From Myxococcales bacterium (GTDB taxonomy: Bacteria; Myxococcota_A; Polyangia; Fen-1088): a DNA stretch of 64,000 nucleotides. Both the position numbers and the translations under genes were made by a program. Below are positions 56,178 through 64,000 of this stretch, one piece after another (the stretch's first letter is position 1; every line of letters starts with the position of its first letter). A model generated the notes under the pieces. That model was not told the origin of the DNA. It made no database searches and saw only the letters and a list, made by a program, of their open reading frames with translations. Location: the NCBI GenBank assembly GCA_003142855.1, contig PLNW01000155.1, positions 57,553 through 121,552 of the forward strand, in the 5' to 3' direction.

Positions 56178-57974
56178 TTGATTGGCAGCATCCTGCTTTC
56201 GACCGGCCACGCGCGTGATGTGACCGTTCCGGTCCGTCTTGGTGCATTCTTCCGGTTGCGACATGGCAGGTTCTATCAATCCCACTGCGGCGGCTCGGCC
56301 GTCATGATGCGCGCTGATAACAAGGGAGAGGGTGGCATCATGGCGCTCTTGGCCCTGGCGCTGCCCAAGGCCAGCCCTGCCCGGGTCGGCCGCGTCGGGT
56401 GGGTCGCGACAATTGCGGTGCTGGGTGCTGCCTTGTTGTACGGCGACGGGATCATCACGCCGGCCATCTCCGTACTCTCGGCGGTGGAGGGGCTGCAAGT
56501 CGCGACCGGCGCGTTTCGGCCCTATATCGTTCCCCTGACCGTCGCCATCCTGGTCGCGCTCTTCTTCTTTCAGCGACGCGGTACTGGAAGAATTGGCAAG
56601 CTCTTTGGTCCGGTCATGGTCACGTGGTTCGTGACCATCGGCGCCCTCGGCCTCTATCACGTCGCCCGGCAGCCCGCGATCCTGGGGGCGCTGTCGCCCT
56701 ATCATGGGGTGCGTTTCTTCCTGGACAATGGAGTTTCTGGGTTTCGCGTGCTCGGCGGCGTCGTCTTGGCGGTCACTGGAGGCGAGGCGCTTTACGCGGA
56801 CATGGGGCAATTCGGCCGCAGGCCAATCCGTAGGGCATGGCTGGGGCTCATCTACCCCGCGCTCCTGCTGTGCTATCTTGGGCAGGGGGCGGCGCTGCTC
56901 ACCGACCCGAGCGGCGCAGAGCGACCGTTCTATGCGCTCATTCCCCGTGGTCCTTGCATCTACCCGGCCGTTGTTCTGGCCAGCGCAGCCACTGTCATCG
57001 CCTCGCAAGCGCTCATTTCGGGGGTCTTCTCAATTACCCATCAGGCGATTCGGCTCGGCTATTTCCCCGAGGTAGCGGTCAGGCACACCAGCGGGCAAGC
57101 AGAGGGTCAGACCTACGTGCCGCTGCTCAACTGGAGTTTGGCTTTGGCCTGCATCGGACTGGTGGTCGTCTTTCGGCAATCGTCCGGTCTCGCCGCCGCC
57201 TACGGGCTGGCCGTGAGCGGAACCATGGCCATCACTTCGATTGTCTACTACAAGGTCGTCCGCCATGCCTGGAACTGGTCGCGTTCGCGCTCCCTGTGCG
57301 TGCTTCTGCTGTTTCTTTCCTTCGACATCCCGTTCGTATTGGCCAATGGCCTCAAGTTTTTCGACGGTGGCTACCTGCCCTGCTTGGTGGGCGCAGCCTT
57401 CGCGTGGGTGATGCTCACATGGCGCATCGGACGGAGCTACCTGGCCGATGCGGTAGGCAAAGAGTCGATCCCCGTGGCCACCTTCATTGACCACCTCGTC
57501 TCGAAGAATCGCACGCGACTCCCTGGCACAGCGGTCGTGCTTTCCGATAACCCGACCGGCGTGCCGCCGGCCCTGGTGCGCTTGGTGCAACGCTTTCACG
57601 TGGTTCACCAGCACGTCGTCCTGCTGACCGTGGTGACCGAACACGTTCCCTTTGTGCCCAATTCAGGGCGCGCGACCGTCGAACCGTTGGGCGCTGGCCT
57701 GGTGCGCGTGCTTCTGCACTACGGCTTCATGCAAGTGCCTCGCGTGCCTGCGTCGCTTGGACCGACGCTGGCCAAGCACGGAATCGCCGGGGAGCCGGGC
57801 CAGATCGTATACATCATCGGGCGCGAAACCTTGGTCGCTACCCGGCAGGGGCACATGGGACGGCTGACCGAGCCGCTGTTCGCGTTCTTGGCCCGCAACG
57901 CGCGCAGCACGACCGTCCATTTTTCGATCCCGGTCGAGCAAGTGGTCGAGGTCGGAATCCAATTGGATCTGTGA
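56178..57974 (+). CDS. Kup-family potassium transporter, N-terminally truncated (probable pseudogene)
   Basis: Open frame of 598 codons. Kup similarity starts only at ~56301 (VMMRADNKGEGGIMALLALA) and then runs to the normal C-terminus (VEQVVEVGIQLDL). The first two helices, including the YGDIGTSPLY segment, are absent. The first ~30 codons instead encode a DUF3309-like helix (TAGIVLLIGSILLSTGHAR, compare AAVILLIGVILIFTGHVRFG at 19.3 kb), so a small gene is joined to a beheaded kup. An internal start at 56304 would make a truncated protein lacking part of the pore. Confidence 0.75.
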   Translation: MIGSILLSTGHARDVTVPVRLGAFFRLRHGRFYQSHCGGSAVMMRADNKGEGGIMALLALALPKASPARVGRVGWVATIAVLGAALLYGDGIITPAISVLSAVEGLQVATGAFRPYIVPLTVAILVALFFFQRRGTGRIGKLFGPVMVTWFVTIGALGLYHVARQPAILGALSPYHGVRFFLDNGVSGFRVLGGVVLAVTGGEALYADMGQFGRRPIRRAWLGLIYPALLLCYLGQGAALLTDPSGAERPFYALIPRGPCIYPAVVLASAATVIASQALISGVFSITHQAIRLGYFPEVAVRHTSGQAEGQTYVPLLNWSLALACIGLVVVFRQSSGLAAAYGLAVSGTMAITSIVYYKVVRHAWNWSRSRSLCVLLLFLSFDIPFVLANGLKFFDGGYLPCLVGAAFAWVMLTWRIGRSYLADAVGKESIPVATFIDHLVSKNRTRLPGTAVVLSDNPTGVPPALVRLVQRFHVVHQHVVLLTVVTEHVPFVPNSGRATVEPLGAGLVRVLLHYGFMQVPRVPASLGPTLAKHGIAGEPGQIVYIIGRETLVATRQGHMGRLTEPLFAFLARNARSTTVHFSIPVEQVVEVGIQLDL

Positions 57975-58068
57975 ACCGGGACGACACCCATAGGTGCTAA
58001 CCACGATTTTCTCGGGATTGGACGGCCAGATGCCTGATCACGTCCACCGATCCGCTGACCGTCGCGCG

Positions 58069-58311
58069 GCATCAGAAGTTGACGGCGTGGTCTGCGCCAT
58101 CGGTTCGTACAACCTTGACCGACGAAGCCTGCTTCTGAACTGGGAGCTGAGCGTGCTGGTGGGCGACGAGACGACCGCCCGCACCCTCGACCGAAACTTC
58201 GACGCTGATCTCGATCGCTGCATCGCAATCGACCGCACGAGCCGGGCGCGCCGTGGAATTCTCCAGCGCCTGTTCGAGCGACTCTTCTACACATTTCAGG
58301 ACAGTCCAGCC
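58069..58311 (+). pseudogene. cardiolipin synthase (PLD-type) C-terminal remnant
   Basis: DGVVCAIGSYNLDRRSLLLN, WELSVLVGDETTARTL and DLDRCIAIDRTSRAR...LFERLFYTF match the end of cardiolipin synthases after the second HKD motif (GSxN-x-D-xRS...NxE). The His-x-Lys of that motif and everything before it are missing. A different piece of the same kind of gene is at 60906. Confidence 0.7.
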
Positions 58312-58441
58312 CGATGGGTGCTGGCCGACTCCGCCACCGTCGGCCATGGAGGCGACGCGGATCGGGTTTTGGCTAGGGACAGGCCGAGCCGCAGGGTTCC
58401 TCATCTTGATGACAATGTATTCCCTGACACCATCATGCAAT

Positions 58442-58975
58442 CTAGGCGGCCGCTCGCCTTTCGTCTGCCACCCTGTACTCCCCCTTCTTGTCCAAGTACA
58501 GCGTCAGCTTGATGGATACCGGTCTCCCCTCAATGAATGGTGGAAATTCTGCCGCAGGTCCGCCATGGCGCAATAGGTACAGCGACGCCATGGCGCGCGC
58601 CAGGCGATCTACCGTCTGATTAAGACGGTACACACCTTTTTCGTATCGCGACAGCGTCTCGGGTGAAATGCCAAGACTGCGCGCGAATTCCCGCCCATTC
58701 AGCAACAGCAAACCACGCAAGAACCTCAGCTCATCGCCGCTTAGAGGGTTCCGCTTCTTGATGACTTCGGCGGCGATCCGCATTTCAAGATGCAGAGCCC
58801 TGACAATGAGGTCCTCCTTCTCGCCGCACTTGGGGCAAACAAGGGATTCGTTGTCCAGGACGGTCACCGACCATTTGCTCGTTATGCTGTATTCCAAAGG
58901 GCCGAACTCTCGACGCATTGCCGTCCCGCAAAATAGGCACTTGTGCTCCTGCTTTTTCATCTCTTTCTCCTCCAA
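58442..58975 (-). CDS. MqsA-like antitoxin/regulator (zinc ribbon + HTH)
   Basis: 177 aa. N-terminal zinc ribbon CLFCGTAMRRE...VCPKCGEKED, then an HTH of the Xre type (GREFARSLGISPETLSRYEK), the MqsA/YgiT layout. C-terminal extension of ~60 residues. Overlaps the DUF4258 gene upstream by up to 19 bp; binds probably to the palindrome at 59253-59309. Confidence 0.85.
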   Translation of the reverse strand: MEEKEMKKQEHKCLFCGTAMRREFGPLEYSITSKWSVTVLDNESLVCPKCGEKEDLIVRALHLEMRIAAEVIKKRNPLSGDELRFLRGLLLLNGREFARSLGISPETLSRYEKGVYRLNQTVDRLARAMASLYLLRHGGPAAEFPPFIEGRPVSIKLTLYLDKKGEYRVADERRAAA

Positions 58976-59280
58976 GCGGTCACGACCACCACGTGATCCT
59001 CGGTTCGAAAGGCGACCACCACATAGATTGTCGCAGCCCTAACCCGGTATCGCCATGATCCATGCTCAAATTCGGCTGGTTCCACCACTCCTGCACGCAA
59101 GACTTCAATGGCACGATCAATTGTGATCCCATCCTTCGCCAGTTCTTCTCTGGCGTGCGAAGCGAATGCAACCTTCGCATGCGCTACCGCGAGGCGAATC
59201 AGGTCTCTTGCAGCCGATGGTAATAGCGGTTCTCTCAACGCCAGAAGATTAGCCCAAGATTGATGGGATATCAATCCCAT
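58957..59280 (-). CDS. DUF4258-family toxin-like protein
   Basis: 107 aa. VAFASHAREELAKDGITIDR followed by AIEVLRAGVVEPAEFEHGSW is the DUF4258 signature (H-x-x-E-R...DG), an RNase-like fold near RelE/MqsR; ends VVVVTAWRRKR. Located upstream of the MqsA-like antitoxin, the order used by mqsRA. ATG 59280 lies in the loop of a 13-bp palindrome. Confidence 0.82.
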   Translation of the reverse strand: MGLISHQSWANLLALREPLLPSAARDLIRLAVAHAKVAFASHAREELAKDGITIDRAIEVLRAGVVEPAEFEHGSWRYRVRAATIYVVVAFRTEDHVVVVTAWRRKR

Positions 59281-59309
59281 TCCCTTCTTGATGAGGCATC
59301 AATCTTGGG
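59253..59309. promoter_or_regulatory. operator-like palindrome of the toxin-antitoxin pair
   Basis: Perfect 13-bp inverted repeat cccaagattgatg (59253-59265) and catcaatcttggg (59297-59309), with a smaller gggat/atccc repeat inside. It spans the toxin start codon, so binding or RNA folding could block expression. Confidence 0.7.
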
Positions 59310-59518
59310 GTAGCACCCTGTGACCTCGCCCTACGCCCAGGATCGGAACGCCCAACGGAGCCTGAATGACAGGGATGGCAAAGGACGAATCGGACCAGAC
59401 GCGATCGAGTCTGGCACGTGACGCGGTAGACCTATCTTCAAAATTCGGCATGGCGGCATTTGCCGCAACGGTCAGACGAACGGGCGACAGTTTCACGTTG
59501 TGACGAACAAAGACCTGC

Positions 59519-59989
59519 TCAGCCGCCGATGAAGGCCTTGGGCATCTGCACGGCGACGATTTCGCCTCGCGCGGTCGCCTTCCCGGCGGCACACACGGTC
59601 GTCTCGACGATGACCTTGCGGCCCTTGATCTCCTTCACGCGCCCGCGCAACTCCAACTCGCCATCGATCGGCGTTGGCTTGAGGTAGTCCACATGCAGCG
59701 ATGCCGTGACGTGGCGAAGCGGGGGATCTGAGTCCATGGGGCGGCCTTCTGCGCGGTAGGCAGCCGCAGCAGCGGTGCCAGTTCCGTGGCAGTCGACCAG
59801 CGATGCGATGAGCCCGCCGTAGACGAATCCGGGAATGGCGGTGTGGTAGGGGCGCGGACGAAAACGGGTGATGCTCTCGTCGCCCTCCCAGAAGGTCTTG
59901 ATCTGCAAACCATCAGCATTCAGCCGCCCGCACCCGTAGCACTGGGCAACGCTGTCAAGGTAGTAGTCCTGGAAAGCCTTATCGGACAT
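59519..59989 (-). CDS. PaaI-type hotdog-fold thioesterase
   Basis: 156 aa. Hotdog core PGFVYGGLIASLVDCHGTGT (HGG-type turn with Asp as catalytic acid), then HVDYLKPTPIDGELELRGRV. N-terminal CYGCGRLNADGLQIK resembles acyl-CoA thioesterase family members that begin CFGCG. Substrate unknown. No linked genes. Confidence 0.87.
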   Translation of the reverse strand: MSDKAFQDYYLDSVAQCYGCGRLNADGLQIKTFWEGDESITRFRPRPYHTAIPGFVYGGLIASLVDCHGTGTAAAAAYRAEGRPMDSDPPLRHVTASLHVDYLKPTPIDGELELRGRVKEIKGRKVIVETTVCAAGKATARGEIVAVQMPKAFIGG

Positions 59990-60284
59990 GGGATTCCTTG
60001 GGGCTCATGACGAGAACGTACTGGTACGGAAGCGATTCGTGCTCGGTCACGATGTGCATTCCTTCTCCGCAAACAGGCCCCCGCACAGGATGAGAGCACT
60101 CGGCGAGTCCACCCTCGCGCCCCTGTGCCCCTATCATAGGTGCAATCTATTGCCTCCACCTTGCGGCGAGATTACAGGCTTGAAGGGTCCACAGTCGGTG
60201 GCCCCTGCCAGTCGGTTTGGGAAGCAGTCGAGGATCCTCTCAGAAGGCCCGGTTGTCCAGTTGGGCAGTGCCGAGCAACAGCGA

Positions 60285-60878
60285 CTAGGGGAATTCCTTG
60301 CAGCTGCGGTCGCCGCCGACGTTCACATTCTCGGCCTCGAGACGGGCGGGGTGCTCCGCTCCCGATTCATCGGCAGGGGCGCGGTCGTGGGCACCGTGGA
60401 AATACTCGGGCGTCGGCTCGGTGGCGGGGTGCGGGTGGCCTACCGTAGGGTGGGCTAGCGTCTCCCGGGCGTAGATGCCGTGAGCGGTGTCCAAGGCGTG
60501 ACCGGCCGATTCATGAACCAGCAGATCGGCGAGGCTGACAAGGCCCTTCAGATGTCCCTCGCCGTCGAGCACCAGCAAGCGGGATACCCCCGCGCTGACC
60601 ATCATCTCGCCGGCTCGATCCACCGGGCAGTCGGGCGGGACGAACTGTACAGGCGCCGTCATCACGTCGCCCACCTTGGTCTTTGCGGCTGGTCGATCCT
60701 TTCCGACAACCCTCAACGCGATGTCACGATCGGTGATCACACCGATGGCCTTGCCATCGGCGTTGCACACCGGCAACAACCCGAGGTTGTGGAAGGCCAT
60801 CAACTTGGCGGTCCGCGCGACGGTCTCGTCTGGGCGGATCCATTGTACGTCCTGACTCATGATTTCTTCACAACGCAT
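60285..60878 (-). CDS. CBS-domain pair protein
   Basis: 197 aa from ATG 60878 (ribosome site gaaagggagggaacac). Two CBS motifs: MSQDVQWIRPDETVARTAKL...GVITDRDIALRVV and VGDVMTAPVQFVPPDCPVDR...LKGLVSLADLLV. A His/Glu/Pro-rich C-terminal tail (~60 residues) is unusual. Adenosine-nucleotide sensor, often linked to stress. The 295 bp between 59990 and 60284 holds nothing recognised. Confidence 0.88.
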   Translation of the reverse strand: MRCEEIMSQDVQWIRPDETVARTAKLMAFHNLGLLPVCNADGKAIGVITDRDIALRVVGKDRPAAKTKVGDVMTAPVQFVPPDCPVDRAGEMMVSAGVSRLLVLDGEGHLKGLVSLADLLVHESAGHALDTAHGIYARETLAHPTVGHPHPATEPTPEYFHGAHDRAPADESGAEHPARLEAENVNVGGDRSCKEFP

Positions 60879-60905
60879 GTGTTCCCTCCCTTTCGGTTCC
60901 TCGCA

Positions 60906-61016
60906 ATGCAGTGGGCTGCGCACGCCACGTACGCGGCCCTGCTGCGGGCCGGTGTTGCGGTCTACGAATGGCTGCCTTCGATGCTCCATGCGAAGGTCCT
61001 GTCTGTCGACGAAAAG
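60906..61016 (+). pseudogene. cardiolipin synthase (PLD-type) internal remnant
   Basis: MQWAAHATYAALLRAGVAVY followed by EWLPSMLHAKVLSVDE is the segment leading into the second HKD motif (AA-x-x-TY-x-x-LL-x-AGV...HAK-x-x-x-VD). It ends exactly where the fragment at 58.1 kb begins (VDGVVCAIGSYNLD), yet lies 2.8 kb downstream of it. Confidence 0.65.
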
Positions 61017-61038
61017 GCGACCACGATCCCGCCAACCA

Positions 61039-61248
61039 CTATGGTCGCCCGCCGACATTGGTTGACGCGGGACCAGGTGTCGTCATCGCCGCGGAATTCC
61101 GCAAGATGTGCCTGCCACGGAATCCGACGACCACCACCCCAAGCAGAAGTGCGACTACGATCACGGCAACCGCTGCGATGACCACTCGCCTTCCACGGCC
61201 GATCTTGACTTTACTCACCATCTCGTCCATCGCCGGGTCTTTGTCCAT
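61039..61248 (-). CDS. small single-helix membrane protein (69 aa)
   Basis: Charged N-terminus (MDKDPAMDEMVSKVKIGRGR), one membrane helix (VVIAAVAVIVVALLLGVVVV) and a short tail. No family. Lacks a clear ribosome site, so confidence is low. Lies 160 bp upstream of the CBS gene start on the same strand. Confidence 0.4.
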   Translation of the reverse strand: MDKDPAMDEMVSKVKIGRGRRVVIAAVAVIVVALLLGVVVVGFRGRHILRNSAAMTTPGPASTNVGGRP

Positions 61249-61489
61249 GATGAATCAAAGCGCTGCATCGACTGTGCCGATTCTGGGGACCGACGGGCCG
61301 ACGTTCAAGCGCCTGCAAATGCTGCGCGGCCAGTCCCAAGTTGGTCGTCTGAGCTGGCCTCGGCGGCGGTGACGCCAGTGTCGCTCCACCTGAGTTCGGA
61401 GCGCTTGCAGACACGCTTCGTAGGACCGAATGCTTCTGCCAAGCCCCGCCCTGAATCGTGGGGAGTCTCATGCGATCCGGAGCGCCGGC

Positions 61490-61523
61490 CTCAATCAAGA
61501 TGATGGACCCCTCATTCAGTTCG
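61490..61523 (-). promoter_or_regulatory. UAS pair between the CBS side and the PRC-barrel gene
   Basis: Minus-strand half-sites cgaactgaa (61523-61515) and ttgattgag (61498-61490), 25 bp apart. A degenerate minus-strand TGGCAGAAGCATTCGG at 61441-61426 has CG in place of GC at -12. The intact element is on the plus strand at 61648. The 468-bp gap 61249-61716 holds nothing else recognised. Confidence 0.62.
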
Positions 61524-61647
61524 AATGAGAAGGCCCGCCGTTCGCAGGGTGTGAGGATGGACTCCGTCCGACGTCCGATGGCGATCGTGATCGCAGTGCT
61601 ACGCTGGCCAACCCGGCTGGCGACGACGAGCTTCACCCGAGGCGCCA

Positions 61648-61663
61648 TGGCACCGATCGTGCA
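61648..61663 (+). promoter_or_regulatory. sigma-54 (-24/-12) promoter of the PRC-barrel gene
   Basis: TGGCACCGATCGTGCA, correct GG-N10-GC spacing, TGGCAC exact at -24. Start near 61675, ~40 nt before ATG 61717. The UAS pair lies 125-160 bp upstream in inverted orientation. Confidence 0.72.
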
Positions 61664-61716
61664 GGAAACCCATTTGCATACGAAATGATCGAGCCGAAAG
61701 CGGGGAGGGAATACCC

Positions 61717-62523
61717 ATGTTGCGAAGCTTGAAAGATCTCGAAGGGTACGCCGTGAACGCCACCGACGGCGACATCGGACACGTTGCGGATTTTCTTCTG
61801 GACGATGAGCGCTGGATAGTTCGCTATCTGGTCGTTGAGACTGGTGGCTTCTTCAGTGGGCGTCGGGTGCTTATCACGCCAATCTCCTTCCGCCAAGTGG
61901 ACTGGTCGACCCGGAGTTTCCACCTGGCGCTGACGAGGGACAAGGTCAAGAACAGTCCGAGTGTGGACGTGGACAAGCCCGTCTCGCGGCAGCAGGAGTT
62001 GGACTTGTTCGGGTACTACGAATATCCGTATTACTGGGGATACCCGGGATTGTGGGGCATGGGCGCCTACCCGAACTTGCTGGCGGCTGGCGGGCGGAAC
62101 CAGGTGCCTGCCAAGCCCGAGCCCGCTAAATCAGGCGACATCCATCTGCGTAGCGCCAAAGAGATTCGCGGATACCACATTGAGGGAACGGACGCAGCGA
62201 TCGGCCACGTCGACGACTTCATCATCGACGATGAGACCTGGGCGGTACGCTATCTGGTGATCGACACCAGAAACTGGTGGCTCGACAAGAAGGTACTGGT
62301 TGCGCCGCACTGGACCAACCGCATCAGTTGGGCGGAAAAGAAGGTCTTCGTCGATCTCTCTCGACAATCGATCAAGAACAGCCCCGAGTGGAACCCGTCC
62401 GCGCCCATCAACCGCGAGTACGAAGCACGCCTGTACGACTATTACGGACGCCCGGTCTACTGGGACAGCGGCGACCAACCGGTGAAAACGCCGCCACCGC
62501 ACCACCCCGGGAGCCACCTGTAA
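61717..62523 (+). CDS. double PRC-barrel domain protein
   Basis: 268 aa with two PRC-barrel domains: residues ~1-75 (LRSLKDLEGYAVNATDGDIG; WIVRYLVVETGGF) and ~140-215 (LRSAKEIRGYHIEGTDAAIG; WAVRYLVIDTRNWW), an internal duplication, separated by a Tyr-rich linker (YYEYPYYWGYPGLWGMG). Stress-associated in many soil bacteria, ligand unknown. Ribosome site ggggagggaataccc. Confidence 0.88.
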   Translation: MLRSLKDLEGYAVNATDGDIGHVADFLLDDERWIVRYLVVETGGFFSGRRVLITPISFRQVDWSTRSFHLALTRDKVKNSPSVDVDKPVSRQQELDLFGYYEYPYYWGYPGLWGMGAYPNLLAAGGRNQVPAKPEPAKSGDIHLRSAKEIRGYHIEGTDAAIGHVDDFIIDDETWAVRYLVIDTRNWWLDKKVLVAPHWTNRISWAEKKVFVDLSRQSIKNSPEWNPSAPINREYEARLYDYYGRPVYWDSGDQPVKTPPPHHPGSHL

Positions 62524-62803
62524 CGCGCAGCTTTTGCACGTATGGCGGAAGCCGCGCTCCAATAAGCACGCTCGGCCGGTGACCCACGCTGCAACGCCGA
62601 GATTGAGAACGTACGACGGGACGCACGGCAATAGCGAGGCACTTTGCCTCGTGTGACATCTTGCCACGTTCCGGTTGGCCGACCGAACCCAGACGCGCGG
62701 GCCTCGCGGAGAACATCGAAACTCTCACAACTCCGGCGCCAGGGATTCCGCCAGAGCTCTCCAATAACCCGTCGAATCCCTTCTAAAGCAGGAGTCACCC
62801 ACA

Positions 62804-64000
62804 ATGAAAAGTGCATCGAGAAGCGACCGTGGAAAGACAAATGCGACCGATAACAACTCCGGCCCGGCGATCCGCCCGCCGCGTGTGACCACGAAGGTCG
62901 CAACACCGCTTCACCGCGCAGCGGTGGGTAGATGGTGTGCGATACTCCTGATTGCAGCAGGAGCCCAGATTCTGGCCTTGTCGCCCTTGCAAGCGGCGAG
63001 TACGAAGAGGGAAATCACCGACAGCGGCATCACAGCCGCTGTTGAAGGAGGATTGGCATTCGAAAAGGGCGTTTTCCCGAATGATGTGGATGTCAGCACC
63101 AGCCAGGGAATCGTCACGCTCTCCGGTTCGGTCAACAACCTGCTTGCCAAGGATCGGGCGGTGAAGATGGCCGAGAGCATCCGGGGCGTGCGCGGTGTGA
63201 TCGACCGGACCACGGTGACGCCAGTGTCCCGCTCCGACGCAGACACGCGCAAGGATATCCAGGCTGCGCTGCGGCTGGATCCCGCCACTGAATCCTATCG
63301 GGTGACGGTCTCCGTACAAAATGCCGTGGCCACGCTAACCGGGAGCGTCGGCTCCTACACGGAAAAGGAACTAGTCGCACGCATTGCCAAGGGCGTAAAG
63401 GGGATCAAAGAGGTCCGCAATGAAGTTGCGATCAACTACCTGTCGAAACGCACTGACTCGCAAATTGCCGCGGATGTCAAGTCTCGCCTGCAATGGGACA
63501 TCTGGGTCAACGGGGACATGACCAATGTCGATGTGAGAGACGGAAAGGTAACGCTCACCGGGATCGTTGGAAGCGCGATAGCGAAATCGCGGGCGTCGGA
63601 TGATGCCTGGGTGAACGGAGTGCTATCGGTTGACGCCAGCGGGATGAAGGTCGAACCATGGGTACACAATGACGCGCACCGAAGATTGAAGTACGCCACA
63701 AGGTCGGACAGCGATATCAAACAGGCGGTTCAGGCTGCCTTCCGTCTCGACCCGCGTGTCGCAGCCTTTTCTCTCGACGTAAACGTCGGAGGAGGAGTGG
63801 TCGTTCTCAGCGGTAACGTGGGAAACCTGAAGGCGAAGACTTCCGCTGAACAGGACGTAGAGAACGTAGTGGGCGTTACGGGGCTTGATAGCCTTGTGAA
63901 GGTGAGGCCGAGCGGCCAGTCCACCGATGCCGAGATGAAGGAGCAGCTGAAGGCGGTCGTGTTCTGGGACCCGCTGCTAGATAGAGCTTGTCGGGTAATT
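62804..64000 (+). CDS. multi-BON-domain exported protein (partial, runs off right edge)
   Basis: At least 399 codons from ATG 62804 (ribosome site gcaggagtcaccc). An N-terminal hydrophobic segment near residue 50 (CAILLIAAGAQILALSPLQA) acts as signal or anchor. Then repeated BON domains with the pattern V-x-V-x-x-GVVTLSG-x-V...A-x-VxGV-x-x-V; at least four are visible (first ~75-130; last begins before the edge). BON proteins bind membranes or peptidoglycan. The 280-bp gap 62524-62803 shows nothing recognised. Confidence 0.87.
   Translation, partial: MKSASRSDRGKTNATDNNSGPAIRPPRVTTKVATPLHRAAVGRWCAILLIAAGAQILALSPLQAASTKREITDSGITAAVEGGLAFEKGVFPNDVDVSTSQGIVTLSGSVNNLLAKDRAVKMAESIRGVRGVIDRTTVTPVSRSDADTRKDIQAALRLDPATESYRVTVSVQNAVATLTGSVGSYTEKELVARIAKGVKGIKEVRNEVAINYLSKRTDSQIAADVKSRLQWDIWVNGDMTNVDVRDGKVTLTGIVGSAIAKSRASDDAWVNGVLSVDASGMKVEPWVHNDAHRRLKYATRSDSDIKQAVQAAFRLDPRVAAFSLDVNVGGGVVVLSGNVGNLKAKTSAEQDVENVVGVTGLDSLVKVRPSGQSTDAEMKEQLKAVVFWDPLLDRACRVI

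Noticed and set aside
59299..59592. 97-codon minus-strand frame between thioesterase and toxin genes
   Set aside because: No domain or ribosome site; overlaps the end of the thioesterase gene and the operator palindrome.

Overview
The window is GC-rich bacterial DNA with the hallmarks of a deltaproteobacterium of the Myxococcota type. It carries MYXO-CTERM-like C-terminal sorting tails (GH30 enzyme, an orphan tail near 39.7 kb, and an internal one near 51.1 kb). It also has many lipoproteins with Asp/Thr/Gly-rich linkers, a eukaryotic-type Ser/Thr kinase, RCC1-repeat and collagen-like surface lipoproteins, and many sigma-54 (-24/-12) promoters. No rRNA, tRNA, CRISPR array or intact insertion sequence was recognised.

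Layout. 0-4 kb (minus): a four-gene tripartite exporter (FtsX-type permease, ATPase, membrane-fusion protein, NodT/TolC-type outer-membrane factor, cut by the window edge). 4.2-7.1 kb: GrpE, a Zn/Mn-type ABC-3 pair and a Gly-rich secreted protein. 7.4-21 kb: a dense envelope and stress island (C39-like peptidase pair, OmpA-like proteins, a DUF3494 ice-binding-like lipoprotein, DUF4398 lipoproteins, pirin, SPFH/band-7, Ser/Thr kinase, CsbD, DUF3309, beta-barrels). 21-28 kb: membrane and lipid genes (DUF1003, two BrkB-type proteins counting the one at 35 kb, PAP2 phosphatases, a YegS-like lipid kinase, PssA). 28.9-33.7 kb: two near-identical FadL-like genes in direct repeat. They bracket two DUF1566 genes whose C-termini differ in the manner of diversity-generating-retroelement (DGR) variable regions, with an Avd-like N-terminal scrap and remnants of an APC permease and an SDR. 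33.6-44.7 kb: GH30, BrkB, a MITE-like element, GNAT/DUF2156, a TIR-like protein, GH28, an RCC1 lipoprotein and PAP2. 44.7-47.3 kb: a gene graveyard (VOC, lipoprotein, DUF362 and TMEM175 remnants) next to a nucleotidyltransferase-like pair. 48-54.4 kb: surface lipoproteins, a phospholipase-like/beta-barrel fusion, a DUF5670 peptide and PAP2. 54.4-64 kb: STAS and GGDEF-CBM48, truncated Kup, two cardiolipin-synthase scraps, a DUF4258/MqsA-like toxin-antitoxin pair, a thioesterase, CBS, PRC-barrel and a BON-repeat protein that runs off the right edge.

The main observation is a repeated promoter architecture. Six to seven sites combine two direct UAS half-sites (core close to cGAATTGAA and tTGATTGAA, usually 25-26 bp apart, once 21) with a -24/-12 element 49, 60 or about 70 bp further on. 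In five of them the -24/-12 element begins with the same ten bases, TGGCTCGAAA. The spacings differ by about whole DNA turns. This implies one NtrC-family activator controlling a scattered envelope-stress regulon: OmpA/DUF3494, DUF4398/OmpA lipoproteins, pirin-SPFH-kinase, CsbD/DUF3309, a beta-barrel, STAS-GGDEF and probably GrpE. Further -24/-12 elements without a clear UAS precede other genes. No activator or sigma-54 gene lies in the window. The second notable system is the DGR-like pair of DUF1566 proteins.
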